From Streptococcus sp. S784/96/1 (lineage in GTDB: Bacteria; Bacillota; Bacilli; Lactobacillales; Streptococcaceae): 64,000 nucleotides of DNA. The notes beneath the pieces were generated by a model. The model was not told the DNA's origin and did not search any database. It was given only the letters and a program-made list of their open reading frames with translations. Location of the stretch: positions 37,190 through 101,189 of the forward strand of contig NZ_CACVCC010000006.1 of assembly GCF_902729355.1 (NCBI RefSeq), read 5' to 3'. Numbering within the stretch: the first letter of the stretch is position 1; every line of letters starts with the position of its first letter. Below, piece by piece: positions 35,896-45,931 of this stretch. The translations under genes and the position numbers were made by a program.

Positions 35896-36495
35896 TTAGA
35901 GATAATCTAAAATAGTATCCCATGCTTCATCATAGCCATGACGGGTCTCAGATGAAAAAACAATAAAATTATCATTTTTATCAAAATTTAATTTTTTCTT
36001 AATCGCTGATTCGTGTTTATTCCACTTACCTCGTGGAATCTTATCGGCTTTAGTTGCCACAACAATAACAGGAATCTCATAATATTTTAGAAATTCGTAC
36101 ATTTGCACATCATCAACTGATGGATCATGTCTCATATCCACAAGACTGACAACAGCGCGCAAATTATCACGACTAGTCAAATATTCTTCAATCATTTTGC
36201 CCCATTTGGCACGTTCTGTTTTAGAAACCTTGGCATAGCCATAGCCCGGAACATCAACAAAGCGAAGCTTGTCATCAATGTTAAAGAAGTTCAGTAACTG
36301 AGTTTTCCCCGGTTTACTTGATGTTCTCGCCAGATTTTTTCTGCCCAAAAGACAATTAATAAAACTAGATTTTCCAACATTTGAACGACCTGCTAAGGCA
36401 ATCTCAGGGAGATCATCTTGAGGATAGTGAGATTTATTAGCCGCACTCAAAAGGATTGAGGCATTATGGGTATTTAGAAAAATTTCTTCTGCCAT
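35896..36495 (-). CDS. ysxC: Ribosome biogenesis GTPase YsxC/EngB
   Basis: This 199-residue TRAFAC GTPase is needed for late 50S assembly. G1 motif [10 protein letters not shown]3 VDVPGYG, G4 TKADKI and G5 FSSETRHG are all present. It directly follows clpX with an 11-base gap, the usual Firmicute order. Confidence 0.96.
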   Translation of the reverse strand: MAEEIFLNTHNASILLSAANKSHYPQDDLPEIALAGRSNVGKSSFINCLLGRKNLARTSSKPGKTQLLNFFNIDDKLRFVDVPGYGYAKVSKTERAKWGKMIEEYLTSRDNLRAVVSLVDMRHDPSVDDVQMYEFLKYYEIPVIVVATKADKIPRGKWNKHESAIKKKLNFDKNDNFIVFSSETRHGYDEAWDTILDYL

Positions 36496-36506
36496 ATGTG
36501 ACCTCC

Positions 36507-37736
36507 TTACGCTGTCTCCAAAACAGGGCCGGCTTTCCCTTCAACAGCTTCTTTGGTGATACGAACGCAGGTCACTTCTTCTTGACTTGGAATTTCAAAC
36601 ATAACATCTAACATAGTTTCTTCTATAATTGAACGTAGTCCACGTGCTCCTGTCTTACGCTCAATAGCTTTTGAAGCAATGCTTTCTAACGCTTCTTGCT
36701 CAAACTCTAATAAAACACCGTCATAAGAAAGTAATGTTTGATATTGTTTAACCAAGGCATTTTTAGGTTCCGTTAAAATCTTAACCAAATCATTTACAGT
36801 TAGTTGCTCAAGAGCCGCTACCACCGGTAAGCGCCCAATAAATTCCGGAATCAAACCAAATTTTTGAATGTCTTCAGAAATAATTTCTTGCATATAAGAT
36901 GCTTCATCATCAAGTTTTTTATTATTTTGTCCAAAACCAATGATTTTTTCACCCATGCGTTGTTTAACAATATCTTCAATACCATCAAAAGCACCACCAA
37001 CAATAAATAGAATATTTTTAGTATCTATTTGAATCATTTCTTGATTTGGATGTTTACGTCCTCCCTGAGGGGGCACACTAGCCACTGTACCTTCAATGAT
37101 TTTTAGAAGAGCTTGTTGAACTCCTTCTCCCGAAACATCACGGGTGATGGAAACATTTTCCCCTTTTTTTGCAATTTTATCAATTTCATCCACGTAGATA
37201 ATACCACGCTCAGCACGTTCAATGTTATAATCTGCTGCTTGAATCAGTTTTAGTAGGATATTCTCGACATCCTCACCTACATACCCTGCTTCAGTCAATG
37301 ATGTAGCATCAGCAATAGCAAATGGAACATTTAGACTTTTAGCCAACGTTTGAGCCAAGAAAGTTTTACCAGAACCTGTTGGACCAATCATAAGAATATT
37401 TGATTTTTGCAACTCAACATCATCATCGTGGCGACTTTCTGTAAAACTAACACGTTTATAATGATTATAGACTGCTACCGCTAGAGCTCTTTTGGCACGG
37501 TCTTGACCAATAACATAGCTATTTAGAAGCTCTAGTAATTCTTTTGGTTTTGGAACTTCTGTTAAATCAGCTAAAACTTCTTCTGCTAACTCCTCTCGAA
37601 TAATTTCTTGAGAAAGTTCAACACATTCATTACAGATAAAAACGCCATTACCAGCGATAATTTTACGAACTTCTTCCTGATTTTTTCCACAGAAAGAACA
37701 ATAAACTCTGTGATCCATTTTTCTATTTGAGGCCAT
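36507..37736 (-). CDS. clpX: ATP-dependent Clp protease ATPase subunit ClpX
   Basis: This is 409 residues from the ATG at 37736 (a GTG-started frame begins at 37745). The N-terminal zinc-binding domain has four cysteines (CSFCGK and CNEC). The AAA+ domain has Walker A GPTGSGKT, Walker [11 protein letters not shown], pore loop GYVGEDVE and the IGF loop (KIIGFGQ) for docking on ClpP. Partner clpP is at 48.8-49.3 kb in this window. Confidence 0.97.
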   Translation of the reverse strand: MASNRKMDHRVYCSFCGKNQEEVRKIIAGNGVFICNECVELSQEIIREELAEEVLADLTEVPKPKELLELLNSYVIGQDRAKRALAVAVYNHYKRVSFTESRHDDDVELQKSNILMIGPTGSGKTFLAQTLAKSLNVPFAIADATSLTEAGYVGEDVENILLKLIQAADYNIERAERGIIYVDEIDKIAKKGENVSITRDVSGEGVQQALLKIIEGTVASVPPQGGRKHPNQEMIQIDTKNILFIVGGAFDGIEDIVKQRMGEKIIGFGQNNKKLDDEASYMQEIISEDIQKFGLIPEFIGRLPVVAALEQLTVNDLVKILTEPKNALVKQYQTLLSYDGVLLEFEQEALESIASKAIERKTGARGLRSIIEETMLDVMFEIPSQEEVTCVRITKEAVEGKAGPVLETA

Positions 37737-37756
37737 TATCTTCACTTTCTAGTTAT

Positions 37757-37927
37757 TTAAAATAAGTTGCCATAAAAGGCTTGAATCGTATTGACAAGGT
37801 TACTAATTGCATTGAGTAAGAAAAAAATTGCTAAACCATATCGCTTTTTCTTAAGCGCTGGCCCTATAGCAAGTACACAAATGACGCCTAAGCAGGCGGT
37901 AAACACACCAAAAAGACTACGTTGCAC
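37757..37927 (-). CDS. Small membrane protein between folA and clpX (GTG start)
   Basis: A 56-residue frame begins at GTG (37927-37925), with GGAGG seven bases upstream inside the end of folA. The G of the folA stop TAG is the first base of the GTG. It reads VQRSLFGVFTACLGVICVLA, then a basic turn (LKKKRYG) and a second hydrophobic segment LAIFFLLNAISNLV. Two transmembrane helices with a positive loop suggest a hairpin membrane protein, translationally coupled to folA. I do not recognise a family. Confidence 0.65.
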   Translation of the reverse strand: MQRSLFGVFTACLGVICVLAIGPALKKKRYGLAIFFLLNAISNLVNTIQAFYGNLF

Positions 37928-38439
37928 TAGTCTCCCTCCTTTTTATCAAAAATGGAAATGGTGAAATCATAGGGATTTTTATCATCTTTTTGAATATTTC
38001 GTTCAGATATCTGAACGAACGGCTTCATATCTAATGATGGAAAATAGGCGTCTCCATCAATATCTGCATGAATAGTCGTTTTAATTAAACCATCATAGTA
38101 GGCTTCAAAAGCCTTATAAATAGCTGAACCACCTGCGATATAGAGAGTTTTTTCTTGCTGTTCAAACCAATTTAAAACTTCCTCAATAGAGTGAACTACA
38201 GTAACTCCTTCAACACTATAATTCGTATCACGGGTTAAAATCAAGGTTTCTCGTCCTGGTAACTTACGACGGTTCATACCATCAAACGTCACACGCCCCA
38301 TCAAAATCGCTTGCCCTATTGTAGTTTCTTTAAAATGGTTTAATTCGGCAGGTAAATACCAAGGCATGGTTTGATTTTTTCCAATAATACCGTCTTCCGT
38401 TTGTGCCCAAATAGCAATCATCTTTTTTTCATTAGTCAT
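37927..38439 (-). CDS. folA: Dihydrofolate reductase
   Basis: This 170-residue NADPH-dependent enzyme regenerates tetrahydrofolate. Family marks: IGKNQTMPWYLPAEL (Trp/Pro substrate loop), AILMGRVTFD, and LYIAGGSAIYKAF (cofactor GG). It lies downstream of thyA, whose reaction produces dihydrofolate. Confidence 0.96.
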   Translation of the reverse strand: MTNEKKMIAIWAQTEDGIIGKNQTMPWYLPAELNHFKETTIGQAILMGRVTFDGMNRRKLPGRETLILTRDTNYSVEGVTVVHSIEEVLNWFEQQEKTLYIAGGSAIYKAFEAYYDGLIKTTIHADIDGDAYFPSLDMKPFVQISERNIQKDDKNPYDFTISIFDKKEGD

Positions 38440-38563
38440 GTCTATAGTTTACCAAAAATAAGCTAAAAAAGCTTGTTTGAAATCAAAAGATGCCCAAAAC
38501 TTCAAAGACACTGTGACATCTTTTACAACTGCATCAACCCCTGTCGTAAACATTGACTCTAGA

Positions 38564-39424
38564 TTAGATTGCCAATTCAAATTTAAGCTGTGGTTTAACA
38601 GGTTCATAGTCTACTAATTCAAAATCCTCAGGTTTAATCTTAAAGAAATCAGTTCCATTAGGCACATTGAGCACTAAACGTGGTTCTTTATCTGATGGCG
38701 TGCGACGTCGTAATTCAGCCGCATTATCAAATTGATTGTCATAAATGTGAAGATTATTAATAAAATAGAAAAACTTCCCAACCTTCCAGCCAAAATGCTT
38801 GGCAATCATCATTTGGAGAGCTACATATTGCATGGCATTAATATGATGAGCCACCAACATATCATTGGAACGTTGCGTCAAAGTTGCATCTAGATATATG
38901 TCACCATCAACTCTACGGACATCAAACATGGTTTGAAAGGCACACGGTAACAACCCAGCAGTTTCTTCAAATGCTTCGTAATCCCAAAGAGAAATGACGT
39001 TACGTCTGTTCCAAGGGTTTTCCTTTAGTTGTTTCAATAGCTTGGTGATAATGTCATGCTGTTTAACGACTGCACCGTAGCGTTGTCCGATGGAACGAGC
39101 ATCACCATTATTAGCAGTAACACCTGCTACTTCCCAATCATTCCAATAGTGAACATTGTATTTATCCTCTAAAACATCTAAGCTATTAGATTGATCTTGA
39201 TAAATCCATAACATCTCTTTAATAGCCGATTTTATTGCGATTGGACGCAATGTGGTAATAGGGAACTCTCCTTTACTTAAATCATACTCAGCAAAAGCAC
39301 CTGTAATGTATTTAGAGTTGGCTACCCTTCCATCCTTATACTTAGGTCTAGCCTGTTCTGACCAAACTCCCTCTTCTAAAATTTTTCTGATATTATCTTT
39401 GAAAATAGCATCCGCTTTAGTCAT
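38564..39424 (-). CDS. thyA: Thymidylate synthase
   Basis: This 286-residue enzyme converts dUMP to dTMP using methylene-tetrahydrofolate. The catalytic cysteine is in [14 protein letters not shown]. The dUMP-binding [17 protein letters not shown] and the C-terminal segment ending LKFELAI are present. It precedes folA with ~120 bases between, and is divergent from the mevalonate genes. Confidence 0.96.
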   Translation of the reverse strand: MTKADAIFKDNIRKILEEGVWSEQARPKYKDGRVANSKYITGAFAEYDLSKGEFPITTLRPIAIKSAIKEMLWIYQDQSNSLDVLEDKYNVHYWNDWEVAGVTANNGDARSIGQRYGAVVKQHDIITKLLKQLKENPWNRRNVISLWDYEAFEETAGLLPCAFQTMFDVRRVDGDIYLDATLTQRSNDMLVAHHINAMQYVALQMMIAKHFGWKVGKFFYFINNLHIYDNQFDNAAELRRRTPSDKEPRLVLNVPNGTDFFKIKPEDFELVDYEPVKPQLKFELAI

Positions 39425-39733
39425 TTTTTACCCTTCTTTACAAATTTGAATAGACGCTTTACTTTGTTAGTCGCTATGCTATTTTACCGAAAAATACCTA
39501 AAAAAGCCAACGAAAAAAATTGGTCTCAAGTCTTAGGGTTTTTTCAAAAAAATATGATAAAATGGACAATGGTAAAATCCCCTAATAAAACTAAATAAGA
39601 AACTGTGTACATAAATGGAATATCTCTACAGCATATTAAAATTATGACATTTTTGCACATGACTAAGTTAACTTGGCAAAGTTGCTTACTTTCTAACTTG
39701 ATAGCAGTTTCTACCCATTTGGAGAATAAATCG

Positions 39734-40906
39734 ATGAACATTGGAATTGATAAAATTGGTTTTGCAACCTCACAATACGTCCTCAACATGAATGATCTAG
39801 CTTGCGCTCGCGGAGCCGAACCTGAAAAATTTTCAATAGGGCTTATGTTAGATGCCCTAAGTATCACACCCATCTCAGAGGATATTGTAACCTTAGCTAC
39901 TACAGCTAGCCAGGACATCCTAACAGAACAAGATAAGGCAGATATTGATATGGTTATCCTAGCGACCGAATCTGGCATTGACCAGTCAAAAGCCGCTAGT
40001 GTGTATGTTCATAGCCTTTTAGGTATCCAATCATTTGCGCGTTCTTTTGAAATAAAAGAGGCCTGCTATGCGGCTACTGCTGCGCTCAATTACGCTAAAC
40101 TACACGTCTCTACTAATCCTGATAGTAAGGTTTTAGTAGTTGCTTCTGATATTGCTAAATACGGCATTGGCTCTGCCGGAGAATCAACACAAGGAGCCGG
40201 TGCTGTAGCTATGCTAGTCAGCTCAAATCCTAGGATTCTTACATTTAACAATGACAATGTGGCTCAGACGCGTGATATCATGGACTTTTGGCGTCCAAAC
40301 TATTCTACTACCCCATATGTAAATGGAATTTATTCTACTAAACAATATTTGGATAGTTTAAAAACAACCTGGGCAGAATATCAAAAGCGCCACCAGACAG
40401 ATTTAAAAGATTTTGCGGCTATGTGTCTGCACCTCCCATTTCCAAAATTAGCCCTCAAAGGACTCAATAAATTAATCACAAAAAATCTCCCAGAGCAGAA
40501 CAAAGCACAGCTTTTGGCTAATTTTGAGCATTCTATTGCCTATAGCCGGAAAGTTGGAAATATCTATACCGGATCCCTTTATCTGGGACTCCTATCTCTT
40601 CTTGAAACTAGTGATACCATCAAAGCAGGAGATAAAATCGGGTTATTTTCATATGGTTCAGGAGCAGTCTCTGAAATTTTCTCAGCTAACTTAGTTGAAG
40701 GGTACAAGGCAATGTTAAAACCATCTCGACTACTCGATTTAGACAAACGCTCTCCCCTTTCTGTAACTGAATATGAGAAATTATTCTATGAAGAAGCTGA
40801 CCTAGATGAAGAGGGCTCAGCCACTTTTAACAACTATAAAACTGGATCTTATCGCCTCAAAGGCATTGAACAACATCAACGGATTTATATCAAAAATGAA
40901 AATTAA
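39734..40906 (+). CDS. mvaS: Hydroxymethylglutaryl-CoA synthase
   Basis: This is 390 residues from the ATG at 39734 (GGAG upstream); the longer frame to 39605 is not homologous. It condenses acetyl-CoA with acetoacetyl-CoA, the first committed step of the mevalonate route used by Gram-positive cocci for isoprenoids. The catalytic Cys is in KEACYAATAALNYAK, with His and Glu motifs following. Its 3' end overlaps mvaA by 11 bases. Confidence 0.96.
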   Translation: MNIGIDKIGFATSQYVLNMNDLACARGAEPEKFSIGLMLDALSITPISEDIVTLATTASQDILTEQDKADIDMVILATESGIDQSKAASVYVHSLLGIQSFARSFEIKEACYAATAALNYAKLHVSTNPDSKVLVVASDIAKYGIGSAGESTQGAGAVAMLVSSNPRILTFNNDNVAQTRDIMDFWRPNYSTTPYVNGIYSTKQYLDSLKTTWAEYQKRHQTDLKDFAAMCLHLPFPKLALKGLNKLITKNLPEQNKAQLLANFEHSIAYSRKVGNIYTGSLYLGLLSLLETSDTIKAGDKIGLFSYGSGAVSEIFSANLVEGYKAMLKPSRLLDLDKRSPLSVTEYEKLFYEEADLDEEGSATFNNYKTGSYRLKGIEQHQRIYIKNEN

Positions 40907-42161
40907 TTGGACTGGCTTTTCAAAAAAAACACCCTTAGAACGCCAAAAACTTATTTCATCTCTCTTAACAGAAGAAAAACAGACACTTCTTAGGGACAAC
41001 AAGCAACTCGCTCTTAAAACTGCCGATCAGATGGCAGAGCATGTCCTAGGAACTTTCTCCTTGCCATTTTCTATAGCTCCAGACTTTCTAATTGACAATA
41101 AAATTTACCATGTTCCTATGGTAACAGAGGAACCTTCTGTCGTCGCCGCTGCTAGCTTTGCTGCTAAACTTATCAAGCGTTCAGGTGGCTTTACTACTAC
41201 AATCCACAATCGACTTATGATAGGTCAAGTTGCTCTTTACAATCTTAAGGATAAAAAAATAGCAGAGCAAATAATCTCATCTCACAAAGAACAGCTTTTA
41301 TCTCATGCAAACGAAGCCCATCCTTCTATCCTCAAACGCGGGGGTGGTGCTCGTAATATTTGGACAGAAGAAAAAGAAGAGTTTCTCATCGTTTATTTGT
41401 CTGTGGACACACAGGAAGCAATGGGAGCTAATATGTTAAACACTATGTTAGAAGCTATTGCCCCTATTTTGGAAGAGATAACAGCTGGGAAAAGTCTTAT
41501 GGCAATTTTGTCCAACTATGCTACCGAAAGTTTAGTAACTGCTGAATGTTCCGTTGACCTACGTTTTTTAAGTCGTAACATTGAAGAAGCTCAACAATTA
41601 GCTCAAAAAATGGAACTCGCAACTCACTTAGCACAGGTTGATACTTATCGTGCTGCCACTCACAATAAAGGAATTTTCAACGGTATTGATGCTGTTGTTT
41701 TAGCAACAGGAAACGATTGGAGAGCTATTGAAGCCGCCGGACATTCCTACGCTACTCAAGGAGGTTTATATCGTGGTTTATCTAATTGGTTTTACGATAG
41801 AAAAAAACAACAAGTTCACGGTAAACTCACACTACCAATGCCAATCGCAACCAAAGGAGGCTCCATCGGCCTTAATCCAACCGTGCAATTAGCACACGAA
41901 CTTCTCAATTCCCCAAGTGCAAAAGAACTAGCAAGTGTTATTGTTTCAGTTGGACTAGCACAAAATTTTGCTGCTTTAAAAGCATTAATTGGAACAGGTA
42001 TCCAAGAAGGACATATGAAACTTCAGGCTAAGTCATTGCTACTCCTTGTCGGTGCAACAGAAAAAGAGGCCACCATACTTCTCCCCAGATTACTTAAAGA
42101 AAAGTACCGAAATCAAGAAACTGCACAAGAACTGCTAATAGATTTAAGAAATCAAAAATAG
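40896..42161 (+). CDS. mvaA: HMG-CoA reductase, class II
   Basis: This 421-residue enzyme reduces HMG-CoA to mevalonate. The class II features ENVIG-like VTEEPSVVAAAS (catalytic Glu) and an NAD(P)H-binding AMGANMLNTMLEA (D/A-M-G-x-N) are visible, as is the C-terminal catalytic-His region GIQEGHMKLQAKSL. The ATG at 40896 overlaps mvaS by 11 bases. Confidence 0.96.
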   Translation: MKINWTGFSKKTPLERQKLISSLLTEEKQTLLRDNKQLALKTADQMAEHVLGTFSLPFSIAPDFLIDNKIYHVPMVTEEPSVVAAASFAAKLIKRSGGFTTTIHNRLMIGQVALYNLKDKKIAEQIISSHKEQLLSHANEAHPSILKRGGGARNIWTEEKEEFLIVYLSVDTQEAMGANMLNTMLEAIAPILEEITAGKSLMAILSNYATESLVTAECSVDLRFLSRNIEEAQQLAQKMELATHLAQVDTYRAATHNKGIFNGIDAVVLATGNDWRAIEAAGHSYATQGGLYRGLSNWFYDRKKQQVHGKLTLPMPIATKGGSIGLNPTVQLAHELLNSPSAKELASVIVSVGLAQNFAALKALIGTGIQEGHMKLQAKSLLLLVGATEKEATILLPRLLKEKYRNQETAQELLIDLRNQK

Positions 42162-42163
42162 AG

Positions 42164-42203
42164 TGAGGGTAAGTCATGTTTTCAAAGTTTTGACTTACCC
42201 TCA
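42164..42203 (+). terminator. Terminator of mvaS-mvaA
   Basis: TGAGGGTAAGTCA (42164-42176) pairs perfectly with TGACTTACCCTCA (42191-42203), right after the mvaA stop. The following T tract is short. Confidence 0.7.
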
Positions 42204-42481
42204 TTCTCGTTTGCTTCACTACAGAAATTTCTCGTTATTGCAACTTCGTCGCCTGTAATGATTTCAGAAAACTCCAATTGCCCCTCATGTATTGATAACA
42301 ACTAAATTACAACTGGGACAATTTATCCCAACGATGCTTACTATCTAAAAACCAAACGCCTATACTATCCAACTATAAAAAATGTCGTCATACTCATTCA
42401 AAATCAAAATTAGATTTATAAATTCTCTAATATGATAGTAAAATAAAATACCAATAGTACATAATGTGATATAAGCTTCTT
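42204..42481. other. Gap before the IS630 relic
   Basis: No gene. A GCAACTTCGTCGCCTG stretch near 42240-42255 resembles the GGCGACTACGTCGCC palindrome at 20.5 kb, hinting at a dispersed small repeat. Confidence 0.35.
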
Positions 42482-43320
42482 ATGGCATATGCATTAGATT
42501 TTCGTGAAAAAGTTCCCGCCTATTGTAAGCGAACAGGTCGTATCACAGAAGCATCAGATGTTTTCCAAATCTCACGACATACCATTTATGGCTGGTTAAA
42601 ACTAAAAGAGAAAACAAGGAATCTAAACCATCACATCAAGTCAAAGGAACAAAACCTAGGAAAGTTGATAGAGATAGCCTCAAAAACTATCTTACTGATC
42701 ATCCAGATGCTTATTTGGCTGAAATAGCTTCTGAATTTGACTGTCATCCAACTACCATTCACTATGCTCTCAAAGCTATGGGATATACTCAACACTTACT
42801 ATGAACAAGATCCAGAAAAAGTAGCTTTATTTCTTAAAAATGTTAACCATTTAAAGCACTTAACACCTGTTTATAGTGATGAAACAAGATTCGATACTTA
42901 TTTTTATCGAAAATATGGTCGCTCATTAAGAGGTCAATTGATAAAAGGTAAAGTGTTTGGAAAAAGGTATCAGAGGATTTCTTTGGTTGCAGGGCTGATA
43001 AATGGTGACATAATCGCTCCCATGATTTATGAAGAGACAATGACGAGCCACTTTTTTGAAGCATGGTTTCAGAAATTTCTGCTACCAACATTAGGCACAC
43101 CATCAGTTATTATTATGGATAAGGTAAGATTCCATAGAATTAGTAGGCTAGAACTCTTATGTGAAGAGCATGGCATAAACTTTTACCTTTTCCACCCTAC
43201 TCTCCTGTGTACAATCCTATTGAGAAAACATGGACTCATATCAAAAAGCACCTCAAAAAAATATTGCCAAATTACAATACTTTTTATGAAGCTCTTTTGT
43301 CCTATCCCTATTTCAATTGA
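42482..43320 (+). mobile_element. IS630-family insertion sequence relic, transposase broken
   Basis: The N-terminal DNA-binding part (MAYALDFREKVPAYCKRTGR, with a FQISRHTIYGWLK helix-turn-helix) is in one frame. It continues in another as YLAEIASEFDCHPTTIHYAL. The catalytic part has VYSDETRFDTY (first Asp), VIIMDKVRFHR (second Asp) and, after another shift, PYSPVYNPIEKTWTHIKKHL (the Glu), ending YPYFN at 43318-43320. At least three frameshifts show it is inactive. Confidence 0.85.
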
Positions 43321-43338
43321 CTATATTGTCAAAAGAGA

Positions 43339-43472
43339 AGAGGCTGGCAAAAAGTTTTCAAAATTGTAAACGGCTTAGAATAACGTCGTCAAAAAAAACG
43401 TTGATTCTAAGCCATTTTATTTTGTGCAATTTTCAACAGCAAGGCTAAAATTTGAGTTTTTGCCCAGCCTCT
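43339..43472. repeat. Nested inverted repeats between IS630 relic and livF
   Basis: AGAGGCTGGCAAAAA (43339-43353) is inverted at 43457-43472 (with one extra base). Inside it GGCTTAGAATAACG (43372-43385) pairs with CGTTGATTCTAAGCC (43399-43413). The inner stem with following T-rich sequence could terminate transcription on the plus strand. Confidence 0.5.
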
Positions 43473-43501
43473 CTTTTTTTTATTTCGGTTTTATATTAGC
43501 A

Positions 43502-44212
43502 TTAACCACCTAAGTATGCTTTGCGGACTTCGTCTGATTCCAGAAGTTCTTTTCCTGTTCCAGAAAGAACAATTTTTCCTGTTTCAAGAACGTAACCACG
43601 ATCAGCGATTGATAGTGCTTTATTAGCGTTTTGTTCAATCAAGAGAACTGTTGTTCCCTGCTTTTGAATATCTTGAATAATATCAAAAATTTCTTGAATG
43701 AAAATAGGTGCTAATCCCATTGAAGGCTCATCTAAAAGAAGGAGTTTGGGCTGGCTCATGAGAGCGCGCCCCATAGCTAACATCTGCTGTTCTCCTCCTG
43801 AAAGGGTTGCTGCATCTTGATTTTTACGTTCTTCTAAACGTGGGAATCTAGCAAAAACTTTTTTCAAATTCGCAGCATTTTCATCCTTATTATTTTTCAA
43901 AAAGGCACCCATTTCAAGGTTTTCCATAACAGTCAAACCTGCAAAAACATGACGTCCCTCAGGCACCTGAGCTAGACCATCTGCTACGATTTTTCGTGCT
44001 GGTATTTTTGTAATATCATTGCCAACATAAAAAATTTCTCCAGCACTTGGTTTAACTAGCCCTGAAATCGTACGAAGAATAGATGTTTTTCCAGCACCAT
44101 TAGCACCGATTAAAGTAACAACCTCGCCTTCGTTTACCTCAAAAGAAACATTTTTAACTGCTTCAATTGCCCCATAGCTAACCGAGAGGTTTTTTACTTC
44201 TAACATTACCAT
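43502..44212 (-). CDS. livF: Branched-chain amino acid ABC transporter ATPase LivF
   Basis: This 236-residue ATPase subunit has Walker A GANGAGKTS, signature LSGGEQQML and Walker B LLLLDEPSMGL. The sequence VPEGRHVFAGLTVMENL is the LivF hallmark. It is the last gene of livJHMGF; its ATG overlaps the livG stop (TAATG). Confidence 0.95.
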   Translation of the reverse strand: MVMLEVKNLSVSYGAIEAVKNVSFEVNEGEVVTLIGANGAGKTSILRTISGLVKPSAGEIFYVGNDITKIPARKIVADGLAQVPEGRHVFAGLTVMENLEMGAFLKNNKDENAANLKKVFARFPRLEERKNQDAATLSGGEQQMLAMGRALMSQPKLLLLDEPSMGLAPIFIQEIFDIIQDIQKQGTTVLLIEQNANKALSIADRGYVLETGKIVLSGTGKELLESDEVRKAYLGG

Positions 44213-44976
44213 TAAATTTCACCTCCAAGATAAGCTTCAATAACACGTTTATTATTTTTGATTTCTTCTGGCGTTCCATGGGCAATCAAACGACCATATT
44301 CTAGTACATAGATACGTTCTGTTACTTCCATAACCAAACTCATGTCATGTTCAATTAAAATAATGGTAATTCCAAACTCTTCCTTAATTTGACGAATAAG
44401 AGCTGTCAAATCAGCAGTTTCCTGCGGATTCATACCAGCTGCAGGTTCATCAAGGAAGAGGATTTTAGGTTCTGTTGCAAGAGCACGCACAATTTCTAAA
44501 CGACGTTGTTGTCCGTAAGGAAGATTTTTAGCTAGAGTTCTAGCATCTTGATCAAGATTAAAGATTTTCAATAGCGCTAAAGCTTTTTCCTCCAACTCTT
44601 TTTCATGAGCATAATATTTTGGTAATCGGAGTAAAGAAGCTAGGATATGTGACTTATGATGATTATTAAAGCCGATTAGCACATTCTCTAAAACCGTCAT
44701 ATTCTTAAACAATCGAATATTTTGGAAGGTACGAGATAGACCGAGCGCAGCAATTTTATAAGGAGCTTTCCCATTTAACAAAATACCATCAAGAGTTACT
44801 GAACCTTCAGAGGGCTCATAAACACCTGTCAAAAGGTTAAAGAGAGTCGTTTTACCAGCACCATTAGGACCGATAAGGCCAACTAATTCCCCTTCATTGA
44901 GTTCCATAGTCACATCACCGACAGCAGTCAGACCACCAAAATTTTTCGTTAGGTTTTTAACTTCAAGAAGTGCCAT
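44212..44976 (-). CDS. livG: Branched-chain amino acid ABC transporter ATPase LivG
   Basis: This 254-residue ATPase has Walker A GPNGAGKTT and Walker B ILFLDEPAAGMNP, with LivG-type SRTFQNIRLF and a signature-region LPYGQQRRLE. It works with LivF as the nucleotide-binding pair. It follows livM after a 2-base gap. Confidence 0.95.
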   Translation of the reverse strand: MALLEVKNLTKNFGGLTAVGDVTMELNEGELVGLIGPNGAGKTTLFNLLTGVYEPSEGSVTLDGILLNGKAPYKIAALGLSRTFQNIRLFKNMTVLENVLIGFNNHHKSHILASLLRLPKYYAHEKELEEKALALLKIFNLDQDARTLAKNLPYGQQRRLEIVRALATEPKILFLDEPAAGMNPQETADLTALIRQIKEEFGITIILIEHDMSLVMEVTERIYVLEYGRLIAHGTPEEIKNNKRVIEAYLGGEI

Positions 44977-44978
44977 AC

Positions 44979-45929
44979 TTATTTGCCCTCCTTAATTTTT
45001 GTAAAGAATTTTGAAAACATCAATTCTTTAGTTCCCAATAAACCGCCTGGTCGGAAAACCATCACCAAAATCAATGCTAGTGAATAGATAATCATTCGGA
45101 TGTCAGCAAATGAGGCTAAGTACATATTTAAAATACCAAGCACCACCGCAGCAATAATTGTCCCCGTAATAGAACCAATGCCACCAAGGACCGCAATAAT
45201 AAGATACTCAATAGATTTCATCAAAGCAAAATCTTTAGGAACAATTGTTCCAATATAGCCAACATAGAGAGAGCCTGCAATGGCTGACATCATAGCTGCT
45301 AGGACAAAGACCATAACCTTAATTTTAGTAGTATTTACACCCATTGATTCTCCTGCAATTTCATCCTCTCGAACAGAAATGACACTTCGACCAATTGGAC
45401 TTCTTAAAAAGTTCAAAACTAATACTGTCAGCAAAACAACAAAGATAAAGACAACAGGCCAAGTTGTAAAAGGAAGAATTCCAGACATACCGGCTGCACC
45501 ATTTGTCAATGTTCCACCGTTGACAATAGCAATACGAATAATCTCGGCGACACCAAGAGTCGCAATGGCAAGATAATCCCCTTTTAAACGAAGGGTTGGT
45601 AAACCAACTACTAGTGCCACCAAAGCTGCAACAAGTGCCCCAACAAGCATAGAGATATAAAATCCTCCATAAGTTGGCATTGTTTTAGTTAAAATAGCTG
45701 TCGTATAAGCACCAATAGCCATAAAACCCGCTTGACCAAGCGAGAATTGACCAGAGAATCCAAGAACTAAATTAGTTCCCAAAGCCATAATCATAGAGAT
45801 ACCAATTCCCATTAAGATTTGGACATAGTAGAGGCCAATTAAACCAGTACTTACAAACATAGATAAAATCCCGTAAATAGCTAGAACAAGAACGAGCCAA
45901 GCTAGAATAGGTTTTAAATTTTTCTTCAT
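44979..45929 (-). CDS. livM: Branched-chain amino acid ABC transporter permease LivM
   Basis: This 316-residue membrane protein has about 8-9 hydrophobic segments. The LivM-type motifs GFSGQFSLGQAGFMAIGAY and LKGDYLAIATLGVAEIIRI are visible, with the ATPase-contact loop RSVISVREDEIAGESMGVN. It pairs with LivH. Confidence 0.94.
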   Translation of the reverse strand: MKKNLKPILAWLVLVLAIYGILSMFVSTGLIGLYYVQILMGIGISMIMALGTNLVLGFSGQFSLGQAGFMAIGAYTTAILTKTMPTYGGFYISMLVGALVAALVALVVGLPTLRLKGDYLAIATLGVAEIIRIAIVNGGTLTNGAAGMSGILPFTTWPVVFIFVVLLTVLVLNFLRSPIGRSVISVREDEIAGESMGVNTTKIKVMVFVLAAMMSAIAGSLYVGYIGTIVPKDFALMKSIEYLIIAVLGGIGSITGTIIAAVVLGILNMYLASFADIRMIIYSLALILVMVFRPGGLLGTKELMFSKFFTKIKEGK

Positions 45930-45931
45930 GC

